Counted from the stretch's first letter, positions 1 through 9,255 are shown. The stretch is DNA of 33,179 nucleotides from Candidatus Laterigemmans baculatus (GCF_010367455.1 NZ_WRPR01000006.1:1-33179); one strand, 5' to 3'. Numbers and translations are program-made. Notes: generated by a model not told the origin, from the sequence alone.

Positions 1-51
1 AGGGGGGAGAGAATGGGAGGGGGGAGAGAATGGGAGGGGGGAGAGAGTGGA
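1..51. repeat. 17-bp tandem repeat, three copies
   Basis: Three head-to-tail copies of a purine-rich 17-bp unit (six G, then GAGAGAATGGG) occupy 1-17, 18-34 and 35-51. The first two are identical and the third differs at two positions. The array sits just beyond the stop codon of the minus-strand gene that ends at 58, and may extend to the left of the window. Confidence 0.9.
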
Positions 52-57
52 GCGAAC

Positions 58-1467
58 TCAGCCGTTCCACCACCAGCGATTCTGCGAGGGCTGTTCGGCG
101 GCCGCGGCCTCGCGGTCCGCCCGAGCGTAGACGCTGCTCAGCCCGGGATCGAGCTCCTGCGACTGGACGACTTCAAACGCTCCCACGTCGACGCCACCCG
201 ATGCGGTCACCACCCAGCCGCTGCGGCCGCGAATGAAACTGCACTCGGGCGCCACCGCTTTGGGAACGTCAAGCGAAGCCATGGGGACTTCGACCTCGCG
301 GCCCATCAGCAATCCCAGATCGCATCCGGCGGCCCGGTCCAGCCCTTCCTGAGCGATCAAGGTCGCCACGACGCTCAGGTCCATCACGTTTCGCAGCTGG
401 CCGAACACCGCTTGCTTGGAGGCCAGGGCGTCGAACCGCTCGGTCATCAGGTTAGCCCACTTTTCCGCTGTCGGATTCTTGCGACCGGTTTGCACCGTGG
501 CTCCGGTCTGGTCGCTGAGGTCCTGTTCGGTCAGCGTCTTGACCCCCTGACCGCTGAGCTGCCAGGCGAGCCGATCGCCGTCGTGCTTGATCGCGTTGTA
601 ATTGCAGGCCATCCACCAGCGGGGATTTTCGTTGCCCGAGTGCCGTTGGTTCCGAGCCATCTCCAGGTAGCTCGGCAATCCCTCGACCGGAGCTTCTTCG
701 AGCCCCATCGACAGCCGCTTCATCTGATAATCGGCCGCCAGCAGGACGCGGGCATAGTGGCTATCGGCGGGCACGCCGCGGAGCTTGACCGTCTGCGGGC
801 CGAACGCCTCTCGCATCATCGGCTCGAGCAGCTTCGGGTTTTGGCCCGGCTGCAGCCGCACGCGGCTGAGCATGTGATTGAGCTTCTGGCGTCCCTCGGC
901 AGTCGGCTCGATCGAGACGCTGATCCCGCCATCGCGTGACGGCTCGACGCTGCGGAGCGCCGTGATCAGATCGTCCAACTGCAGCACCGGGCGGCCCGAG
1001 GTGCGACCGACGACCGAGGCGTCCTCGCGAACCACCCACGGCTCGGCCGGTCCGGCCAACACGATGTCATTCCGCTCGGGGTAGACGAACACGTACTCGA
1101 CCCGCTGCAAGCCGGCCAGCATCCGCATCTCGTCGGGGATCGCTTGACCGGTCTGCAGCTCGCGGCGCACGGCGTCCTGCAGCGCTCGGAGCGAGATCAT
1201 CCGCAGCTCGGTCGCTTCGGCAAGATCGCCTCGCGGCTCGGCAACCTCGGCCCGCAACCGGTTGAGGAATTCGGTGCGTTCGGCCACCGTGGCCGAGCGG
1301 ACCAGCCCACCGGCGTCGATCAGCACCCCACCCACGGCGGCGTCACGGACGAGGCTGCTGCCGGCCCAAACCGCAGGCAGGGCAGCGAGAGAAAGAACCA
1401 GAGCGAGGGCGACCGAAGGGCTGGCGATCCAGCTGGATTTGCGGCTCGGTGCGGGGCGGCGTTGCAT
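58..1467 (-). CDS. secreted DUF1598-like planctomycete protein
   Basis: A 469-residue protein starting at the ATG at 1467. An upstream extension of the frame to 1653 is unlikely because it would cross the GC-rich tandem repeat and place about 60 poorly structured residues before the signal peptide. Residues 1-36 form a classical signal peptide: a basic start (MQRRPAPSRKS), a hydrophobic stretch rich in Ala/Leu/Val, and an AWA-like cleavage site. The mature part is soluble and mixed alpha/beta. A Trp-rich central segment (WWMACNYNAIKHDGDRLAWQ) and the following SGQGVKTLTE resemble DUF1598, a domain known mainly from planctomycetes and of unknown function. That assignment is from memory of the family. 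The gene is divergent from the sigma-54 regulator at 1604 and nothing in it indicates an enzyme activity. Export to the periplasm or outside is the only supported inference. Confidence 0.8.
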   Translation of the reverse strand: MQRRPAPSRKSSWIASPSVALALVLSLAALPAVWAGSSLVRDAAVGGVLIDAGGLVRSATVAERTEFLNRLRAEVAEPRGDLAEATELRMISLRALQDAVRRELQTGQAIPDEMRMLAGLQRVEYVFVYPERNDIVLAGPAEPWVVREDASVVGRTSGRPVLQLDDLITALRSVEPSRDGGISVSIEPTAEGRQKLNHMLSRVRLQPGQNPKLLEPMMREAFGPQTVKLRGVPADSHYARVLLAADYQMKRLSMGLEEAPVEGLPSYLEMARNQRHSGNENPRWWMACNYNAIKHDGDRLAWQLSGQGVKTLTEQDLSDQTGATVQTGRKNPTAEKWANLMTERFDALASKQAVFGQLRNVMDLSVVATLIAQEGLDRAAGCDLGLLMGREVEVPMASLDVPKAVAPECSFIRGRSGWVVTASGGVDVGAFEVVQSQELDPGLSSVYARADREAAAAEQPSQNRWWWNG

Positions 1468-1483
1468 CAAACGGCTCCGAATA

Positions 1484-1527
1484 CCCGCGGCGGCGGGAAA
1501 GACAACCCGCGGCGGCGGGAAACACGA
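1484..1527. repeat. tandem 22-bp GC-rich hairpin repeat in divergent intergenic region
   Basis: Two 22-bp units (1484-1505 and 1506-1527) each contain CCCGCGGCGGCGGG, in which CCCGC can pair with GCGGG around a GGCG loop. They lie 17 to 60 bp upstream of the minus-strand start at 1467. They would therefore fall in its promoter or 5' leader, and about 80 bp before the start of the plus-strand regulator. They could be regulatory or a simple duplication. Confidence 0.7.
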
Positions 1528-1603
1528 TAGGAATAGGAACTTCCACCGTACAATACTCAGGCCCCTGTAGGCTTTCAACCAAATTGCCTTCCCTCCCTGC
1601 GAA

Positions 1604-3679
1604 TTGACGTTGCTCCGCACACCCGATCGTTCCGGCAGTACCGATTCCAGCAATTCCGCCTATCTCGTCATCCGCCGCGGAGGACGCTGGACCGATGTCT
1701 TCCGCTTGCTCCCCGGACGCCGTGCGATCATCGGCCGCTCGTCGCAGAGCCAAATCATCGTCCGCAGCGACCAGTGCAGCCGCTCCCACGCCGAGCTGTA
1801 CGACGAAGCCGGAAGCTGGATGATCCGCGACCTCGGCAGCCGCAACGGCACGCTCGTCGACAACGAACCGATCGCCGGCCCCCACGCCCTCCGCGAAGGC
1901 GAAGCGATCTCGGTCGCCGGCCATCAGATGACGTTCGTCCACCATCTGACCGATGCCTTCAGCGTCGAGGGAGCCACCGCGGCTGAAGACGCTCGCGGCG
2001 AGCAGCAGACGGGCGCCCAGCGGAGCGAAGATCAGCGGACTGCCGATCAAATCGAAGCGACGGTGATCACCGAGCGCCGCGTCCACACCTCCTTCCTCGA
2101 TCCGACCGCCGATCGAGCCACCCCGCCCGCGGCGATCAGTCTGTTTCGGACCGCGATCGAGCTCGGCCGCTGCGAAACTCCCGAACAAGCGGCCGCCGCG
2201 ACGCTCGAAGCGGTTTCGGCCGCTGCCGGCGTCGCCTCCGGAGCGGTGCTGATGCTCGCTCGCAAAACCGCCCCACCCGACCCGGCCGCCCGCACCGCGA
2301 CGAAGCTCACGGCCCTCGCCACGCGCTGCCAGCCGGAGCGTTCCTACCGGCGGCTTCCCGATTCGGTCGCGGCGACGGTCCTCGGCGGTGGCGAAGCGAT
2401 CCTGGCTCGAAATCTGGTCAACGACGTCACGCTGACGAGCCCCGACAGCCGCGGCGAGCTGAGCACCTCGAGCATCCTGTGTGCACCAGTCCGGGTCCGC
2501 GATTCCATCGTCGGTCTACTTCACCTCTACTCCAGTGCGGATGAGCCGGAGCTGCACACCGAGCACCTCGAGTTCGCTTTGGCGGCGGCTGCCAACCTTG
2601 GGTTGGCTCTCGAGCACCTCTGGCGTCAGCGGCGACTGGCACACCATCTCCACCGTTCGGAACAGCGGGTTGCCCAGCTGCGCGAGCAATTGGCCGACCG
2701 CGTCGAGATCATCGGCCGCAGCAAATCGCTGCGGGCCATCGAGCAACAGATCGCCCGCGCCGCTCCCACGGGAGCCACCGTGCTGGTGCGAGGGGAGAGT
2801 GGCGTAGGCAAAGAGCTGATCGCCGCGGCAATCCATCACGCCAGCCCTCGCCGCGACGGACCATTTCTCTGCCTGAACTGCGCCGCGCTCTCGCCGAGCC
2901 TGCTGGAGAGCGAACTGTTCGGGCATGAGAAAGGCGCCTTCACCGGAGCGACCGACCGCAAGATCGGCAAATTCGAAGCGGCCGACGGCGGAACGCTGAT
3001 GCTGGACGAGATCGGGGAGATGCAGCCCGAAATTCAAGCCAAGTTTCTCCGCGTGCTCGAAGGCCAGCCCTTCGAACGGGTCGGCGGCAACACCCCGATT
3101 CGCGCCGACGTCCGCGTCGTCGCCGCAACCAATCGCGACTTGGAACAAGCGATCGCCGCCGGAGAATTCCGCAGCGATCTGTACTTTCGGCTGCACGTGC
3201 TCGAGCTGCGGGTGCCGCCGCTTCGCGAGCGCGGCGACGACGTAGTGCTGCTGGCCGAACATTTCCTCACCCGCTTCTGCAGCGAGATGGGACGGCGGCT
3301 CGAGGGCTTCAGCCAAGCGGCCCAAGCAAAGCTGCTGGCGTACCGTTGGCCTGGGAATATCCGCGAGTTAAAAAATACGGTCGAACGAGCCGTGGTGCTC
3401 TCCGCCGGACCGATCATCGAAGCCAACGACCTGCTGCTCTCCGAATTGCGTTTGCCCTCTCCGAGTGGTGGAGCAGCGGGTGGCGGAAAGTCGGCAGGCG
3501 AGCCGAGCAGTGGCGGGAGAGTCGACGGCAGCGGGTCGTGGCTCTCGTTAGCCGAGCTCGAACAGCAGCACATCGAAGCGGTCCTCCGTCACACCGAGGG
3601 CAACAAGAGTCGGGCGGCGAAGATCCTCGGGATCGAACGCAGCACGCTCGACCGCAAACTCAAACGCTGGCAGGACTAG
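1604..3679 (+). CDS. sigma-54-dependent transcriptional regulator, FHA-GAF-AAA+-Fis HTH
   Basis: A 691-residue enhancer-binding protein. Residues about 20-118 form an FHA phosphothreonine-binding domain (IIGRSSQS, then RSHAEL, then DLGSRNGT). Residues about 175-340 look like a GAF domain. The AAA+ sigma-54 interaction domain spans about 369-602, with Walker A GESGVGKE (397-404), the GAFTGA loop that contacts sigma-54 (444-449), Walker B LMLDEIGE (465-472) and the RSDLYFRL arginine-finger region near 523. A Gly/Ser-rich linker leads to a Fis-type helix-turn-helix (about 651-690, [20 protein letters not shown]). It should remodel RNA polymerase-sigma-54 in response to a phosphoprotein or ligand signal; FHA input suggests coupling to Ser/Thr kinases. 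The start is a TTG at 1604: an in-frame TAG lies at 1568 and no ATG occurs before the FHA domain. ATT at 1583 is a less likely alternative. A sigma-54-type promoter exists at 14372. Confidence 0.95.
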   Translation: MTLLRTPDRSGSTDSSNSAYLVIRRGGRWTDVFRLLPGRRAIIGRSSQSQIIVRSDQCSRSHAELYDEAGSWMIRDLGSRNGTLVDNEPIAGPHALREGEAISVAGHQMTFVHHLTDAFSVEGATAAEDARGEQQTGAQRSEDQRTADQIEATVITERRVHTSFLDPTADRATPPAAISLFRTAIELGRCETPEQAAAATLEAVSAAAGVASGAVLMLARKTAPPDPAARTATKLTALATRCQPERSYRRLPDSVAATVLGGGEAILARNLVNDVTLTSPDSRGELSTSSILCAPVRVRDSIVGLLHLYSSADEPELHTEHLEFALAAAANLGLALEHLWRQRRLAHHLHRSEQRVAQLREQLADRVEIIGRSKSLRAIEQQIARAAPTGATVLVRGESGVGKELIAAAIHHASPRRDGPFLCLNCAALSPSLLESELFGHEKGAFTGATDRKIGKFEAADGGTLMLDEIGEMQPEIQAKFLRVLEGQPFERVGGNTPIRADVRVVAATNRDLEQAIAAGEFRSDLYFRLHVLELRVPPLRERGDDVVLLAEHFLTRFCSEMGRRLEGFSQAAQAKLLAYRWPGNIRELKNTVERAVVLSAGPIIEANDLLLSELRLPSPSGGAAGGGKSAGEPSSGGRVDGSGSWLSLAELEQQHIEAVLRHTEGNKSRAAKILGIERSTLDRKLKRWQD

Positions 3680-3700
3680 GGTTCTGTCGGAAAACTCCAC
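3680..3700. repeat. short segment like the inverted ends of the CGCTAGC-core element
   Basis: Directly after the TAG stop of the sigma-54 regulator the sequence GTTCTGTCGGAAAACTCCA closely resembles the left ends at 9055 (GGCTCTGTCAGAAAACCCA) and 23881 (GGCTCTGCCAGAAACTCCA). No CGCTAGC core follows here; a different palindromic element does. It may be a residual end or a hybrid element. Confidence 0.45.
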
Positions 3701-3708
3701 TTCATCGC

Positions 3709-3833
3709 CACCCTCCCCCCGGGAGGGTCGGGCTCTCAGGCCCGGGGAGGGACACCTGAATCCAGCTGTTTGACGGCTACGTCGCGTACGACCCTCCCCG
3801 CTCGTTCCTCGCGACCCTCCCGGGGGGAGGGTG
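3709..3833. repeat. 125-bp palindromic intergenic element with perfect 22-bp inverted arms
   Basis: The left arm at 3709-3730 (CACCCTCCCCCCGGGAGGGT followed by CG) is the exact reverse complement of 3812-3833. Between the arms lie smaller C/G-rich palindromic pieces, including GGCTCTCAGGCCCGGGGAGGG and ACCCTCCCCGC. The element fills most of the gap between the sigma-54 regulator and the PIG-L gene. It would fold as a strong cruciform or RNA hairpin and could act as a terminator. No coding signal was seen in it. Confidence 0.85.
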
Positions 3834-3921
3834 ACGTTCCAGTTTCCATTAGTCGCCTTTCGCTCCGCGAAAGCAACGTTTTTGCTCATTTCCTTCTTCT
3901 TTCCTTCGCTCCCACAAAGCC

Positions 3922-4692
3922 ATGCCTTCCGTTCTCGCCATTGCTGCGCATCCCGACGACATTGAAATTCTCATGGGCGGAACGCTGCTGCGTTTAGCCG
4001 ATTGCGGCTGGGATCTGCACTACTTCAATCTCGCCGACGGCTCGCGCGGCAGCACCACGATGGGGATGGAGGAATGCGCCGCGACGCGGCTGGAAGAAGC
4101 CAAGCGGGCAGCCGAGACACTCGGGGCAACCTTTTATCCGCCGATCGCCCGCGACATGGAGATCATGTATACCCCGCAGAATCTCGCTAAAGTCACCGCC
4201 GTCGTCCGCCGCGCCCGGCCCTCGATCGTGCTGACGCACGCCCCGATCGACTACATGGAAGACCATGAAACGACGTGCCGCTTGGCCGTCTCCGCCGCTT
4301 TCTCCCACGGGATGCCGAACCTCGAATCCGATCCGCCGGTCGAGCCGTACTACGATCCGGTGACCGTTTACCACGCTCAGCCCCACGGCAATCGCACCCC
4401 GTTGTGCGAACTGGTCCATCCCGACTTCATCGTCGATACGACCGATGTGATGGACCGCAAAGTCGCCGCACTCGAATGCCACCGCTCCCAACAGGAGTGG
4501 CTCGACCAGAGCCAGGGGATGGACTCCTATGTGCAAACGATGCGCGACCTGACCCAGCAAGTGGCCCGGATGACCCACACGTTCGAGTATGGCGAAGGCT
4601 GGCGACGCCGGCAGCACTGGGGCTTCTGCGGCCCCGACGACGACCCGCTCCGCGTCGCTCTCCGCAACCACGTCGCCAAACCCCACATCTAG
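3922..4692 (+). CDS. PIG-L/LmbE family zinc-dependent deacetylase
   Basis: A 256-residue protein of the PIG-L/LmbE fold, whose members hydrolyse N-acetyl groups from sugar conjugates such as GlcNAc-inositol or GlcNAc-malate. The diagnostic AHPDDIE motif lies at residues 9-15, where His and the second Asp bind zinc and the first Asp acts as general base. A second metal-ligand region is likely at DHETTC (about 113-118), preceded by LTHAPIDYME. There is no signal peptide, so it should act in the cytoplasm. Its length matches the family. The gene is flanked by a palindromic element upstream and by the convergent gluQ-type gene 4 bp beyond its stop, so it is probably monocistronic. The substrate cannot be read from the sequence. 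A bacillithiol-type BshB role is possible but no other bsh gene is visible here. Confidence 0.9.
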   Translation: MPSVLAIAAHPDDIEILMGGTLLRLADCGWDLHYFNLADGSRGSTTMGMEECAATRLEEAKRAAETLGATFYPPIARDMEIMYTPQNLAKVTAVVRRARPSIVLTHAPIDYMEDHETTCRLAVSAAFSHGMPNLESDPPVEPYYDPVTVYHAQPHGNRTPLCELVHPDFIVDTTDVMDRKVAALECHRSQQEWLDQSQGMDSYVQTMRDLTQQVARMTHTFEYGEGWRRRQHWGFCGPDDDPLRVALRNHVAKPHI

Positions 4693-4696
4693 TACG

Positions 4697-5653
4697 TCAG
4701 CGATGTTCGGCTAGAAAACGCTCGCCGTCGACGGTGACCGGATCGCGGCGGAGCCTGCTCCAGCTGAACTGGTCGACTAGCTCCCGCGGGGTGACCGGTT
4801 CTTCGCGATCCACGAGCCCCGCCGAAGCGGCGGCCCAGCCGATGATCCGCTCCGGTGCGATTCCGGCAGCCCGAAACGTGCTCAGCCGCGTATCGCCGTG
4901 GCGTTTGGCCAGCCGACGACCGTCCGGACCGAGCACCAGCGGCACGTGGCCGAACTCCGGCGGTTCGAGCCCCAGAACCGCGTAGAGTTGCAGCTGCCGG
5001 ATGGTGCTGGAGAGCAGATCGTCTCCGCGGACGACCTCGGTCACGCCCATCGCCGCGTCATCGACCACGACGGCCAGCTGGTAGGCTGCCGCGCCCCCTT
5101 TCCGCGTGATCGGAAAGTCCCCGAGCTCGGCGAGCGGATCGAAACGGCACTCGCCGCGCAAGCGATCGCGAAACGAGTCGGGGGTCGCGGTGACGCGAAA
5201 CCGCCAGCAGTACGAATCGTCCGCCGGCACCGCGTCGCCGAGTCGCCAGGGGGTGCAGGTACCCGGGTAGAGTGGGCTTTCGTGATCGAGGTGCGGAGCG
5301 GAAGCGGCCGCCGCGATGTCGCTCCGCGTGCACACGCAGGGGTAGGCGCGGCCCGCCTCGATCAGTCGCTCGAGCGCTTTGGCGTACATCTCCGACCGCT
5401 CGGTCTGGATGACCGGCCCCTCGTCCCAGTCCAGCCCCAGCCACTGCAAATCTTCCACCGCTTGCCGAACCGCCCACGGTTTCACCCGAGGCGAATCGAT
5501 GTCTTCGATCCGCAGGAGGACGCGGCCTCCGCGGCTGCGGGCGCTCAGCCAAGCGAGCAAGAACGTCCGCGCGTTGCCGAGGTGCTGAGCGCCAGTGGGA
5601 CTCGGAGCCAATCGTCCTACGGTCGTCGATGGCGCTACAGCAATGGTTTTCAC
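4697..5653 (-). CDS. gluQ: glutamyl-Q tRNA(Asp) synthetase
   Basis: A 318-residue class I synthetase-like protein that lacks the anticodon-binding half of GluRS, as expected for GluQRS. This enzyme activates glutamate and attaches it to queuosine at position 34 of tRNA(Asp). The HIGH-like signature is PSPTGAQHLGN (17-27) and the KMSKS-like loop is RLAKRHGD (247-254). The zinc site characteristic of the family is present as C106-x-C108, Y129 and C133. The start is GTG at 5653; an in-frame TAG lies only about 20 bp upstream, leaving no better start. The gene follows asnS on the same strand after a 103-bp gap that contains a dispersed repeat. Its presence implies that the organism makes or imports queuosine, although no queuosine-synthesis gene is in the window. 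Confidence 0.93.
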   Translation of the reverse strand: MKTIAVAPSTTVGRLAPSPTGAQHLGNARTFLLAWLSARSRGGRVLLRIEDIDSPRVKPWAVRQAVEDLQWLGLDWDEGPVIQTERSEMYAKALERLIEAGRAYPCVCTRSDIAAAASAPHLDHESPLYPGTCTPWRLGDAVPADDSYCWRFRVTATPDSFRDRLRGECRFDPLAELGDFPITRKGGAAAYQLAVVVDDAAMGVTEVVRGDDLLSSTIRQLQLYAVLGLEPPEFGHVPLVLGPDGRRLAKRHGDTRLSTFRAAGIAPERIIGWAAASAGLVDREEPVTPRELVDQFSWSRLRRDPVTVDGERFLAEHR

Positions 5654-5703
5654 CCCACCAGCCGCCGGGCACTAGCCCACGGTTCCTGAACATGCCGCGG
5701 AAG

Positions 5704-5729
5704 CCGGACGCTAGCGCGTGGCGGCTGAT
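5704..5729 (-). repeat. dispersed 26-bp CGCTAGC-core repeat, copy 1
   Basis: On the minus strand this 26-bp stretch is ATCAGCCGCCACGCGCTAGC followed by GTCCGG. It is an exact reverse-complement match to 8998-9023. It lies between the asnS stop and the gluQ start. The shared CGCTAGC centre also occurs in the larger element family elsewhere in the window. Confidence 0.85.
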
Positions 5730-5756
5730 CAAATACACGAGAGATACTTGACGCGT

Positions 5757-7148
5757 CTAAAACTCGGCGCTACCGGGCGTTCTGGGAAACGGGATGACGT
5801 CGCGGATGTTAGTCATCCCGGTGATGTACTGGATGATCCGCTCGAGCCCCAACCCGAACCCCGCGTGAGGTACGGTTCCAAAGCGACGCAGGTCGACGTA
5901 CCACCAGTAATTTTCTTCCGACAAGTTCTGCGCCGCCATCCGTTTCTGCAGCACCTCCAGCCGTTCCTCTCTCTGGCTGCCGCCGATAATTTCGCCGACC
6001 CCGGGCACCAGCACATCCATCGCGGCGACCGTCCGTTCGTCATCACTCAGCCGCATGTAGAACGGTTTGATCGACGAGGGGTAATCGGTCAGGATTACCG
6101 GCCCCCCGACGTGCTGCTCGGTTAGAAAACGCTCGTGCTCGGCTTGCAGATCCGATCCCCACGCGACGGGAAACTCAAACGTTTCGCCCGATCCAGTGAG
6201 CACCTCGACCGCCTCACTGTAGGTCATGTGCACGAACGGTTTATCGATCACACCCCGGAGCTGCTCGATCTTGCCTTTTTCAATTCGCTGGTCGAAGAAC
6301 TCCATATCTTCGGCCGAGGTTTTCAAGCAGTCATCAAAGATTCGTTTGAGGAACCGTTCCGCCAATTGCATGTTGTCATGCAGGTCGAAAAAAGCCGCTT
6401 CCGGCTCGACCATCCAAAACTCGGCCAAGTGCCGACTGGTATTGGAATTCTCGGCGCGGAACGTAGGACCGAACGTATACACGCGGCCGATCGCCGTGGC
6501 ATACGTTTCCGCTTCCAATTGGCCGCTCACAGTCAAATAAGCCGGGCGATCGAAGAAATCCAACTCATAGCGGACCGGACCGCCGGAACCCGCGAGCCGA
6601 TCCAGGTCGAGCGTCGTGACGCGAAACATCTCGCCAGCCCCTTCACAGTCGCTGGCAGTAATGATGGGCGTCTGAACGTAGCGGAAACTCTCTTCGCGAA
6701 AGAAATCATGGATCGATGCACAAACCTGATCGCGAACGCGAGCGATGGCGCCGAAGGTATTCGTCCGCGGCCGCAGATGCGCCCACTCCCGAAGCTTTTC
6801 GAAACTGTGGCGTTTCTTCTGGAGCGGATACGTCTCTGGATCCGCCCAGCCGAGCACACGGAGCTCGCTGGCATGCAGCTCACTCGCTTGCCCCTCCGCC
6901 GGTGAAGGTTTGATCGTTCCGCGAACGACGACGCTGCACCCGGCGGAGAGCTTTTTGATTTCGGAATCGTAGTTCTCCAGTTCGCCCGGCGCGACGACCT
7001 GGAGACTCCCAAAACAGCTCCCGTCGTTGACTTCGAGAAAACTGAAGCCCCCTTTGCTATCTCGCCGCGTCCGAATCCAGCCGCGAATCTCGCACGGCTG
7101 GCCGACGGCCGCATCGCCGCGAGCTTCCGAAATCAACATCCATTTCAT
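5757..7148 (-). CDS. asnS: asparaginyl-tRNA synthetase
   Basis: A 463-residue class IIb aminoacyl-tRNA synthetase that charges tRNA(Asn) with asparagine. The N-terminal OB-fold anticodon-binding domain spans about residues 17-100 ([20 protein letters not shown]). The catalytic domain follows, with motif 2 around [15 protein letters not shown] (230-244) and motif 3 in [15 protein letters not shown] (430-444). The [15 protein letters not shown] region and the overall length match AsnRS rather than AspRS. The start ATG at 7148 is supported by AAGGA about 7 nt upstream; an ATG three codons later is possible. The gene starts 23 bp after the stop of the Nramp-like gene on the same strand, so the two are probably co-transcribed. 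An own AsnRS implies direct tRNA(Asn) charging. Confidence 0.97.
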   Translation of the reverse strand: MKWMLISEARGDAAVGQPCEIRGWIRTRRDSKGGFSFLEVNDGSCFGSLQVVAPGELENYDSEIKKLSAGCSVVVRGTIKPSPAEGQASELHASELRVLGWADPETYPLQKKRHSFEKLREWAHLRPRTNTFGAIARVRDQVCASIHDFFREESFRYVQTPIITASDCEGAGEMFRVTTLDLDRLAGSGGPVRYELDFFDRPAYLTVSGQLEAETYATAIGRVYTFGPTFRAENSNTSRHLAEFWMVEPEAAFFDLHDNMQLAERFLKRIFDDCLKTSAEDMEFFDQRIEKGKIEQLRGVIDKPFVHMTYSEAVEVLTGSGETFEFPVAWGSDLQAEHERFLTEQHVGGPVILTDYPSSIKPFYMRLSDDERTVAAMDVLVPGVGEIIGGSQREERLEVLQKRMAAQNLSEENYWWYVDLRRFGTVPHAGFGLGLERIIQYITGMTNIRDVIPFPRTPGSAEF

Positions 7149-7171
7149 CAGGCGTTCCTTCGAGTGGCTTT

Positions 7172-8917
7172 CTACACTTCAGTCGCGGGAATGGACGACT
7201 CGGGCGAACTCTTGCGGGTGAACTGGACGATTAGGGCGAGCAGCACAAAGCCCAACCAGACGCCAATCCCGATCATTCCCAGCTTGTTCCAGACCATATA
7301 AGCGCTGCCGATCGTTGCGGTCGTTGCCGCGATTCCCACCAAAACATTTCCAAGCAGCCCTTTCGCTCCGCTCGGTCGCTCGGCTCCCATGAACGATTCG
7401 CTATTGAGCAGCATCCAGAACGCGACGTATGCCAGCGGCAGCAGCATAAACCCGACGACGCTCGTGGGAATCGCCAAGTACGCCTGGGCTTCCCCCTTCC
7501 AAATGAACGGCCCAAACATGCCTCCGATACCGGCCAGTAGCGTACCGAAGCGATGCGGCCAGCCTCCCGGCGGCAGCCCGAGCATCTCGCAGACCACCAT
7601 CCCGCTGACCAACATCAGCAGCGAAATCGTCGAGAGGGTCATCGCCACCACACCGAACCCGAACAGGTAATTGGCGGCGACTTTGCCGACGAGCGGTTCC
7701 AGCGAGACCGCCAGGTCCGCCTCGTTGCGGGTCAACAGCGTCGAGGCGATGAGGCGTTCGGCTTCGCTCGCCTCCCCCGTCTCCGGGAGTGCGGCTTGAC
7801 GCGCTGCCACCGCCTTGTCGACCGAAGCGGTGATGCTTGCGACCCTCGCCTGGTAAGCCGGGTCTGCAGCCGAACCACCACTCGCCTCGAGCCCCTGGAC
7901 GAGATGGGCGTCGCCGGCTTTGAGGTGGAACTGGACCGCCGAAGCCAACACGACGCAGCTAGTCGCGATCAAAAAGGGAATGAACATCCCGGTCGAAAGA
8001 TCGAACATCGCCAGCCCGCGATACTCCTTGGTCCATCCCCGCTGGAGCATCGAGTAGGCGAACAGGAAGGTCATATTGATGCCGACCGCGGTCGCCGCCG
8101 CAGCGATCATCACATCCCGCTGGCCGGAAACAATATAATTCGTCCAGTACTCGCGAATGGGGTCACCCACCGGACCAAGGGCGGCGAGCAACTCGTCGTA
8201 ACCGCTGACCGGTCGCTCAAAGAGCGCAAAATTGGGAACGAAGCCGGCCAGGATCTGACCCCAATCGAGCGAGCCCCGCATCGTGATCATCACGACCACG
8301 CCCACGAAGCAGGCAACGATCACGGCGACCGTCAGCTTGAGAATCGTCTCATAGATCTTGATCCCCAGGCCGCCGCGGTCGTAACTCCATGTGACGAAGA
8401 TCGCGATCGCGAACACGCACAGCACGAAGACCAGCTTGGCCAAACCGTCGCCCGCCAGCCAACCGGCATCGGGCGCCGCTTGGGCGAGCGTCCCGCCGTC
8501 GCCAAACACGCCCGGCAAGAGGTTGCGGCTGGTGACGCCAAAAGCCAAGGAATACTGCGGCAGCGCCCACACGATATTGGCCGCAGCGACGGCCAGTACC
8601 CAGCCCCACCCGAGCACCGGGTTGATATGGGAATTGATCGCGGCGAAAGGACGTTTGCCGGTGCTGAGAGTCACATAACCGATGCAGCCGAGCATGATGA
8701 TTCCGAGAATCATCGCAAGCGGCTGGACCCACATCATCTCATAACCGCCGAGCACTCCCATGTAGAGACTCGCGGCAAGCGATCCGCCGCCGAGGGTCAA
8801 CGCGCTCTGCAACCACCCCGGCCCCGAGAGCCGCAAATACGTTCCCAGCCGCCCTCCCACTCCCTTGTCCAGGGCCTCGCGTAGCATCTGCCGTTCTTCG
8901 GCCATTCGGTCATCCAT
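7172..8917 (-). CDS. Nramp-like polytopic membrane transporter
   Basis: A 581-residue integral membrane protein with about ten or more hydrophobic helices and one large hydrophilic loop (about residues 285-375, Ala/Glu-rich). The first helix region ([20 protein letters not shown]) aligns in style with the Nramp/SLC11 helix 1, but the metal-binding DPGN tetrapeptide is replaced by LGGGS. No clear MPH motif is seen in the later helix either. It is therefore best called Nramp-like, with uncertain substrate. The frame extends upstream to a TTG at 8998, but that start lies inside a dispersed repeat. The ATG at 8917 ([10 protein letters not shown]) is preferred and 8905 is an alternative; neither has a strong Shine-Dalgarno. 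It is followed by asnS after only 23 bp. Membrane location is secure; family assignment is moderate. Confidence 0.7.
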   Translation of the reverse strand: MDDRMAEERQMLREALDKGVGGRLGTYLRLSGPGWLQSALTLGGGSLAASLYMGVLGGYEMMWVQPLAMILGIIMLGCIGYVTLSTGKRPFAAINSHINPVLGWGWVLAVAAANIVWALPQYSLAFGVTSRNLLPGVFGDGGTLAQAAPDAGWLAGDGLAKLVFVLCVFAIAIFVTWSYDRGGLGIKIYETILKLTVAVIVACFVGVVVMITMRGSLDWGQILAGFVPNFALFERPVSGYDELLAALGPVGDPIREYWTNYIVSGQRDVMIAAAATAVGINMTFLFAYSMLQRGWTKEYRGLAMFDLSTGMFIPFLIATSCVVLASAVQFHLKAGDAHLVQGLEASGGSAADPAYQARVASITASVDKAVAARQAALPETGEASEAERLIASTLLTRNEADLAVSLEPLVGKVAANYLFGFGVVAMTLSTISLLMLVSGMVVCEMLGLPPGGWPHRFGTLLAGIGGMFGPFIWKGEAQAYLAIPTSVVGFMLLPLAYVAFWMLLNSESFMGAERPSGAKGLLGNVLVGIAATTATIGSAYMVWNKLGMIGIGVWLGFVLLALIVQFTRKSSPESSIPATEV

Positions 8918-8997
8918 CGGATCATCCAGTGGAGGGAGCGTGCGGTGGGAGCGTGCGGTCAGCAGTTGCGGCAGAGCGTCACGAAACAGGGTCTTCA

Positions 8998-9023
8998 ATC
9001 AGCCGCCACGCGCTAGCGTCCGG
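8998..9023 (+). repeat. dispersed 26-bp CGCTAGC-core repeat, copy 2
   Basis: This is the exact reverse complement of 5704-5729. It is followed by a short inverted repeat, CCGGTT at 9020-9025 and AACCGG at 9043-9048, which could form a hairpin. It covers the extreme upstream TTG of the Nramp-like reading frame, which argues against that start. Confidence 0.85.
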
Positions 9024-9054
9024 TTTTCCCCGCGATTTCGAGAACCGGGGGCGA

Positions 9055-9255
9055 GGCTCTGTCAGAAAACCCAGTGATTTCAATCTTTTGAGCCGTAGGC
9101 GCTAGCCTCGGGTGAGCCGCAGGCGCTAGCCTCGGGTGAGCCGTAGGCGCTAGCCTCGGGTGAGCCGCAGGCGCTAGTCTCGGGCCTCGCAGCCCCGGAA
9201 CTTTCGCTGCAGCACCCGCGGCTAGCGCCGTCGGCTCAGTGTCTTCTAACAGACC
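9055..9255 (+). repeat. CGCTAGC-core element with inverted ends, copy A
   Basis: The left end GGCTCTGTCAGAAAAC (9055-9070) is mirrored imperfectly by the right end, whose reverse complement reads GGTCTGTTAGAAGACAC. Inside are four tandem 24-bp units, GAGCCGYAGGCGCTAGCCTC plus GGGT, at 9090-9113, 9114-9137, 9138-9161 and 9162-9185. A GC-rich spacer follows, then the inverse unit GGCTAGCGCCGTCGGCTCA near 9220-9238. The element resembles a non-autonomous MITE or REP-type sequence. It has no open reading frame of its own and lies between the Nramp-like gene and trxB. Confidence 0.85.

Noticed and set aside
13-939. Long plus-strand open frame opposite the DUF1598-like gene
   Set aside because: It is antisense to a gene with a signal peptide and domain-like sequence; the frame is open because of the high GC content and has no recognisable protein features.
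7553-8884. Long plus-strand open frame opposite the Nramp-like gene
   Set aside because: Its translation is Arg/His/Asp-rich without domains and is a complement of the membrane-helix codons on the other strand.
9090-9185. Four regularly spaced 24-bp repeats that might suggest a CRISPR array
   Set aside because: The units are directly adjacent with no unique spacers, there are no cas genes, and the same unit recurs in intergenic elements elsewhere.
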